The notes under the pieces: generated by a model
Told to the model about the DNA's origin: nothing
What the model saw: only the letters and a program-made list of their open reading frames with translations
Database searches by the model: none
Assembly (NCBI GenBank): GCA_947247005.1
Contig: OX365947.1
Location: 35,854,760 to 35,918,759 of the forward strand
DNA from: Spisula solida
Lineage: Eukaryota; Mollusca; Bivalvia; Venerida; Mactridae
DNA length: 64,000 nucleotides
Reading direction: 5' to 3'
Translations under genes and position numbers: made by a program
Part shown: one piece after another, positions 59,866-64,000 of the stretch
Position numbering within the stretch: the first letter of the stretch is position 1
How the letters are laid out: every line of letters begins with the position of its first letter

Positions 59866-61438
59866 TTATTACGACAAACCAGACATACAAGAGCTACTGG
59901 GAAAGAGGATTTGATGAAACAAGGGCGAGCAAGCCGAGCATGCATTATTTTCGGTACGTACGTTTTGTATAATGCAACTATTTGTGACCAAGTTCACCGA
60001 CTCGTCATGTTGTAGGATTGTGTTGTTAGTGTTGACATGAGTTTGCTTCTGAAACCTTAAACGTATTAAGTATCCTTTATATTTCTTTATTATGTTGCCT
60101 TCCTAAGGAAAGTATGAAAATATTAGTTCTTTGAAGTGGGGGGTCTCCTTAAAGGAAGTGTCACTATTCCTTTGGAGTCAGTTTCTCGTGGCAGTGGTAT
60201 CTGACGCTGCTCGAGAAACACCCATTTGGGGGGTAATTGTGGGAGGGCTTTCTTTGTGTTATTTGTATTTTATTAACATGTATATATGCTCTCCTTGTAT
60301 ATATTGTTGCACATTTGTATGAGCTCTCCAACATTGGAGGTAATAACAGTATTATTATCATAAGTGTTGGATTTTGTGATTTACTTTATGTTGTAACAAA
60401 TTATTGTACATTTTGTACTTGGTTTTATTGTATCCTCATATTCAAAACGAAAATTGTCCAAGCAATTCAGGGAGTTAGTTTAGAGTATTCTTCTATCTGG
60501 ATTGTGCAGTACATTATTCCTGTACTGTATGTACGCATGGTAGGCGGGTCATAGGGATGGTATCCGTCCATTCGTCTGTATCAAAACCGCATCCACTCGA
60601 AGCCTGTATATCGTTTAAACCGGAGCCCTTGTATGATCAACATCCACGACATATTTATCAAATGCGTAACTCATACAGACTGTATGCAGACCCAATGTTC
60701 ATCTTTACTAGCATGGCTCAAGGTCAGAGTTTAAAATTAACATTCGAGTCTTAGAATTCGTGTCCACTCCATATCTTTGGACCCAATTGAACAATTATTC
60801 CATAATACAAATGTTTAGCTGCTGGCGATTAGCAGAACTTACGTTTAAACTGTGCTCTTTCTACTGCGGTAATCGGACGGACTACATACAATAAATACAA
60901 TTAGTCTAAGTGTATATAATATAAAAAAAGAAAATTCAACACAGTCAATACAAATAAAAGTTATAACTGTATAAATGAATAACCAAACTTAAATTGAATG
61001 CGAAACTGTAAATTTTACATACACTTTCAACAACCATTGCGTGTATAACATTTTATATCCGTCTGCGGAACTCTATGTGGTCCTAACATGTTGACACAAC
61101 AAGGGGTTAATAAGAAAGTGTTGTGTTATAATCTAAGAAAACAAACTAAAAACGCTAATAAAAAATAAAAACTTCACAAACAGCCAATCGATGTTTCATC
61201 TTCCCTGTACAAACACATCATGTAAAGTCATTATTATTCGCGAGGGTTAAAGTTTCGTTTATTTCGAGGTTGAATTAGACTGCGAAATTTAATCACCACC
61301 ATTAATCAACCACACCAATATTAACGCTGTTTTTCTTCTTCCATTTTGTAATCCACGAATTTAGGACCCCATGAAATTAATTTTTACCCAAAATCCACGA
61401 AATTTAATGCCCACAAAAATAAGTGATTTTACAGTATG
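59866..61438. other. Non-coding; probable 3' flank/3' UTR of the membrane-protein gene
   Basis: A 105-codon hydrophobic frame at 60237-60554 on the plus strand is low-complexity AT-rich sequence and I do not call it a gene. TTTATT at 61258-61263 (AATAAA on the minus strand) is a possible poly(A) signal for the gene ending at 61439. The word at 61395-61436 recurs at 50035-50076. Confidence 0.4.
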
Positions 61439-64000
61439 TCAATACAAAACATATTCATTTTCTCTTGCCCGGCCACTGAGCGATGACAACCCGGAGTTCA
61501 AGGACGTTAATCCATTGTTCATTTTAAGATCAGCTCTTCTGCTGCCCGATAAATTTGGAATGCCGTCTCCCATGGCGACACTTCTTATAACAGATTCTGA
61601 CCTATTATCTTGAAACTCGGGTGGGTAATCATCCTAAAATTCGAAAGAATATTTTATATGTACAAACCCAAACAGCAGCAACCTATGCAATACGTTTTCA
61701 TACCTGCAGTAGGTAGAAAAGTCAATTTTGAACAAATTATTTATTGGCATGAACATTAAGTTCATCGCCAAGTAAATACAGTGTAAATTTAAACAAATCA
61801 TACATATCACCAAGAACTGGCTTGGTCAATTTAGGGACTGGACTGACTGAAACACTGGTCATTCAGTAGTTTAAAAAAGTGTCACTTTACGTCAGTTTAC
61901 ATCAATTTAAATGATAGATCTAATGTTAGAAATCTACTTACTAAATATGTTGCCAATTCGATTCTGGAAGGATGTCCCTCTGAGAAAATGGTTGAACCAA
62001 AATTCATTTGCTTAGTTACACGTCTCCTGAAACCAAAGGTTATTAAATAATTTACTCGCATAAACAGCGTTTAATTTGTACAAACAACTTTAAAGGGCAA
62101 AAACATATTCGAAACACAAATGACATTTATACCGCGAAACATTATTTTTCGTGATAGCATTACTTTCGCAGTTTCGAAAAGCTTACTAGTATTAACATAA
62201 TAATGCACTAGTCTGGTTCCCGATCTTTACAAACTTCGTACTATTCTAATGAAATGTAAGATTGGGGAACGGGAACTAGACTGAACTTGTACAACGTACC
62301 TGATGTAAACTGCCATCCCAATAACGGCGAGTAGTGCACACATTGCCACAACCCCAGCTGTTATAGCGACTGTAGTGGACACTGGAATACGATAGGTTAG
62401 AACGCAATATCTATTATTGTGTGTGTATGTAATTATTTAGGCATTTTGGTCAAGGATAACCCATAGAAGTGCAAGCACGTATTTCCAATGGGTTCCTGTG
62501 TTTTGAATGAAGGGACAGCAAGTAGAAGAGAAAGGGAGGGGGCTATTGGTATTACTAAGAGCTTATAAGAAGACAATTTGTAGTCATTATTGGGTAGCGC
62601 AGTGAGAGAATGTTCTAACTGATATAAAAAATCCAAGTTTATAAAAGTAAGAAGACTCATTTTGAAGGCACCAAGAGCAATAATTGATGTGCCTCCGAAG
62701 CTCAATGGTTAGCGTGCTTGACGTCTAATCTGGCGACCCGGGTTCAAACACGAGAGGAGTCACTCATATGCCTGCCATATTTCAACAGAAAGCTGACTGG
62801 CAAATAAAGGCTATGCTCGACAAAGACTATGCTCGGTTTTACTATAATTATATTCATTAACTAAACAATAAAGTAATGACGGAAAACTCATCACCTGAAT
62901 CTAGTGGTTTTGTCTGATTCAACTCATTTCCAGAAGAATGGGATGTAGTGATTGATGTAGGTGGCATACCAGTTATGTGTGCGACCATACGTGAAGATCG
63001 TGTCTCGTCAGTAGGTGGAGAGAAATATGTACAAGTAGACACCGAACAGGTATGTATTGTTAAAACACTTGTAGACGGGTGTACAGTAGTCAGTGGAAAA
63101 TGATCGGTATTTAAATGAGAATTACTTTTAAAAGTAACATAGGAACTAAAATCTCTGTTCAGACTTGTTTGGTTCATTAATTCTCTGGAAATATTGCTTG
63201 GATCAACAGCTGTATAATTAAAATCACTAGATTGGAGGTGCTCTGTTATATGTGTCGTTTCATTTTCAAATTTAGCGACTAAACTTGAGGTCAGATCATA
63301 TGAAGGTAATAAAGTTGATGAATGTATCCAGGTTGAATCTTCTGTCGTGGAGATTGAAGATACCTCTGACGGTGTTGGAGATATTGACAGTTCGGTTGTT
63401 TGTGTATCTGAGAATTAAAAGATAAATCACGGTGTTAGACATGGTGGCATACTTTAAACAGGTACATTTGTGTTTGAACTACAAGTTAACAAATCCAGTG
63501 TTTTACTGTATACTTAGTACTAGTATTTCGGATGATTTACGATTTAGTAAAATGATAGGTCTATTCATACCGGTAATCGGAAATCTTTCGCCGATATCTA
63601 AGTGAAAAAATAGTCTTAAACCAGTATAGTACTATACGCTTAGCATAAACACTTAACATATCTTCTCTCCATTTGTTTTTCATTGCTTGAAGCTCAGAAT
63701 AAGAAGTGAATAGCTTCTCTTCTTTCATACATTCGTGACGATAGTATCCACCAGGATTGAGGTATAGAGAGTGTTTGCAATAAGTTGAAGGACTTGTTTC
63801 ACATAAGTCCTTGAGAATAAACTATACCTGAATTGTCCAGTGCGATCAGCCCGATCCAATATTTGAAGTCAGCTCGTACGTCTCTAATACCTTTCTTCAT
63901 ACACTTTTCTATATCAGAAAATCCAACCGGGTATCTATCATGACTTACCGAACCTCCCAATTCATAGCCGCACGCAAATGTCCAATTTGGCGATACCATA
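61439..64000 (-). CDS. Single-pass membrane protein with Ser/Thr-rich stalk, 3' part
   Basis: Not recognised. Exons, 5' to 3': 63828-64000 (continues off the window), 62895-63407, 62300-62381, 61942-62026, 61439-61633 (stop TGA 61441-61439); GT-AG, all in phase. The first exon codes for a cysteine-containing extracellular segment (ACGYELGG, IEKCMKKGIRDV, YWIGLIALDNS); KYWIGL recalls C-type-lectin-like folds, but too little is present to assign one. The second is a 170-codon Ser/Thr-rich stalk with N-glycosylation sites (NETT, NYTA, NISR, NQTS). The third is a transmembrane helix (VAITAGVVAMCALLAVIGMA), followed by RRRVTKQ as stop-transfer and a cytoplasmic tail of about 90 residues ending SGRARENEYVLY. 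A type I surface receptor or adhesion protein is likely. Confidence 0.75.
62691..62790 (+). mobile_element. tRNA-derived SINE, copy 2
   Basis: GCCTCCGAAGCTCAATGGTT, GCGTGCTTGACGTCTAATCT, then CGACCCGGGTTCAAACAC: A and B boxes as in the copy at 27684. It lies in the intron between the stalk and transmembrane exons of the membrane-protein gene, on the opposite strand to that gene. Confidence 0.78.

Noticed and set aside
60237..60554. 105-codon hydrophobic ORF as a membrane protein gene
   Set aside because: AT-rich low-complexity sequence in which hydrophobic codons arise by chance; no motif or neighbouring exons.
61371..61613. Plus-strand ORF of 80 codons
   Set aside because: It is antisense to the last exon of the membrane-protein gene, whose minus-strand frame and splice sites are consistent.

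Overview
The window is eukaryotic nuclear DNA, AT-rich, with GT-AG introns of a few hundred bases to several kilobases and many short interspersed repeats. The protein sequences are animal. The repeats (GACCTAG-rich tandem arrays ending in 'GATCACAATAGCTCACC', GACG/CCGT microsatellites next to 'ATGCCTCCC'-type ends, many short inverted-repeat elements) are of a kind common in bivalve molluscs. I infer a bivalve; the species is not determined.

Four genes are supported. (1) Plus strand, 4226-10246: the last two coding exons of an FBXL7-like F-box/leucine-rich-repeat protein; the reading frame is open through the first acceptor, so the start codon probably lies upstream. (2) Plus strand, 23964-28886: a complete seven-exon ENPP6-like choline phosphodiesterase of 413 residues with signal peptide and all metal ligands; its stop codon falls in the first unit of a 20-bp minisatellite and no GPI tail is present. 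(3) Minus strand, 55598-30190: a complete coatomer subunit alpha (COPA) gene, 29 coding exons and 1220 residues, with every exon junction in phase. (4) Minus strand, 64000-61439: the 3' part of a single-pass membrane protein with a Ser/Thr-rich stalk, not recognised.

ENPP6 and COPA are tail to tail, with candidate poly(A) signals about 30 bp apart near 29.36-29.40 kb. COPA, ENPP6 and FBXL7 have unrelated jobs (COPI vesicle coat, extracellular lipid hydrolysis, SCF ubiquitin ligase adaptor), so no operon-like logic is expected.

Most of the remaining sequence is mobile or tandem repeat. 12.6-19.7 kb is a repeat cluster: a 46-bp minisatellite split by a 0.8-kb element (second, inverted copy in COPA intron 1), a 94-nt foldback, a LINE fragment, and two head-to-tail copies of an inverted-repeat element whose termini are made of a GTGACTT-like heptamer. 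20.5-22.8 kb holds a tandem duplication and a long GACCTAG-type array. 55.7-61.4 kb is intergenic, with a LINE 3' end, a TA-flanked MITE, a mariner relic and minisatellites. I found no CRISPR array, no intact transposase and no clear new multi-gene system. The most informative oddities are the heptamer-built element pair, the ENPP6 C-terminus set by a minisatellite, two near-perfect palindromes, and the conserved xenin-like N-terminus of COPA.
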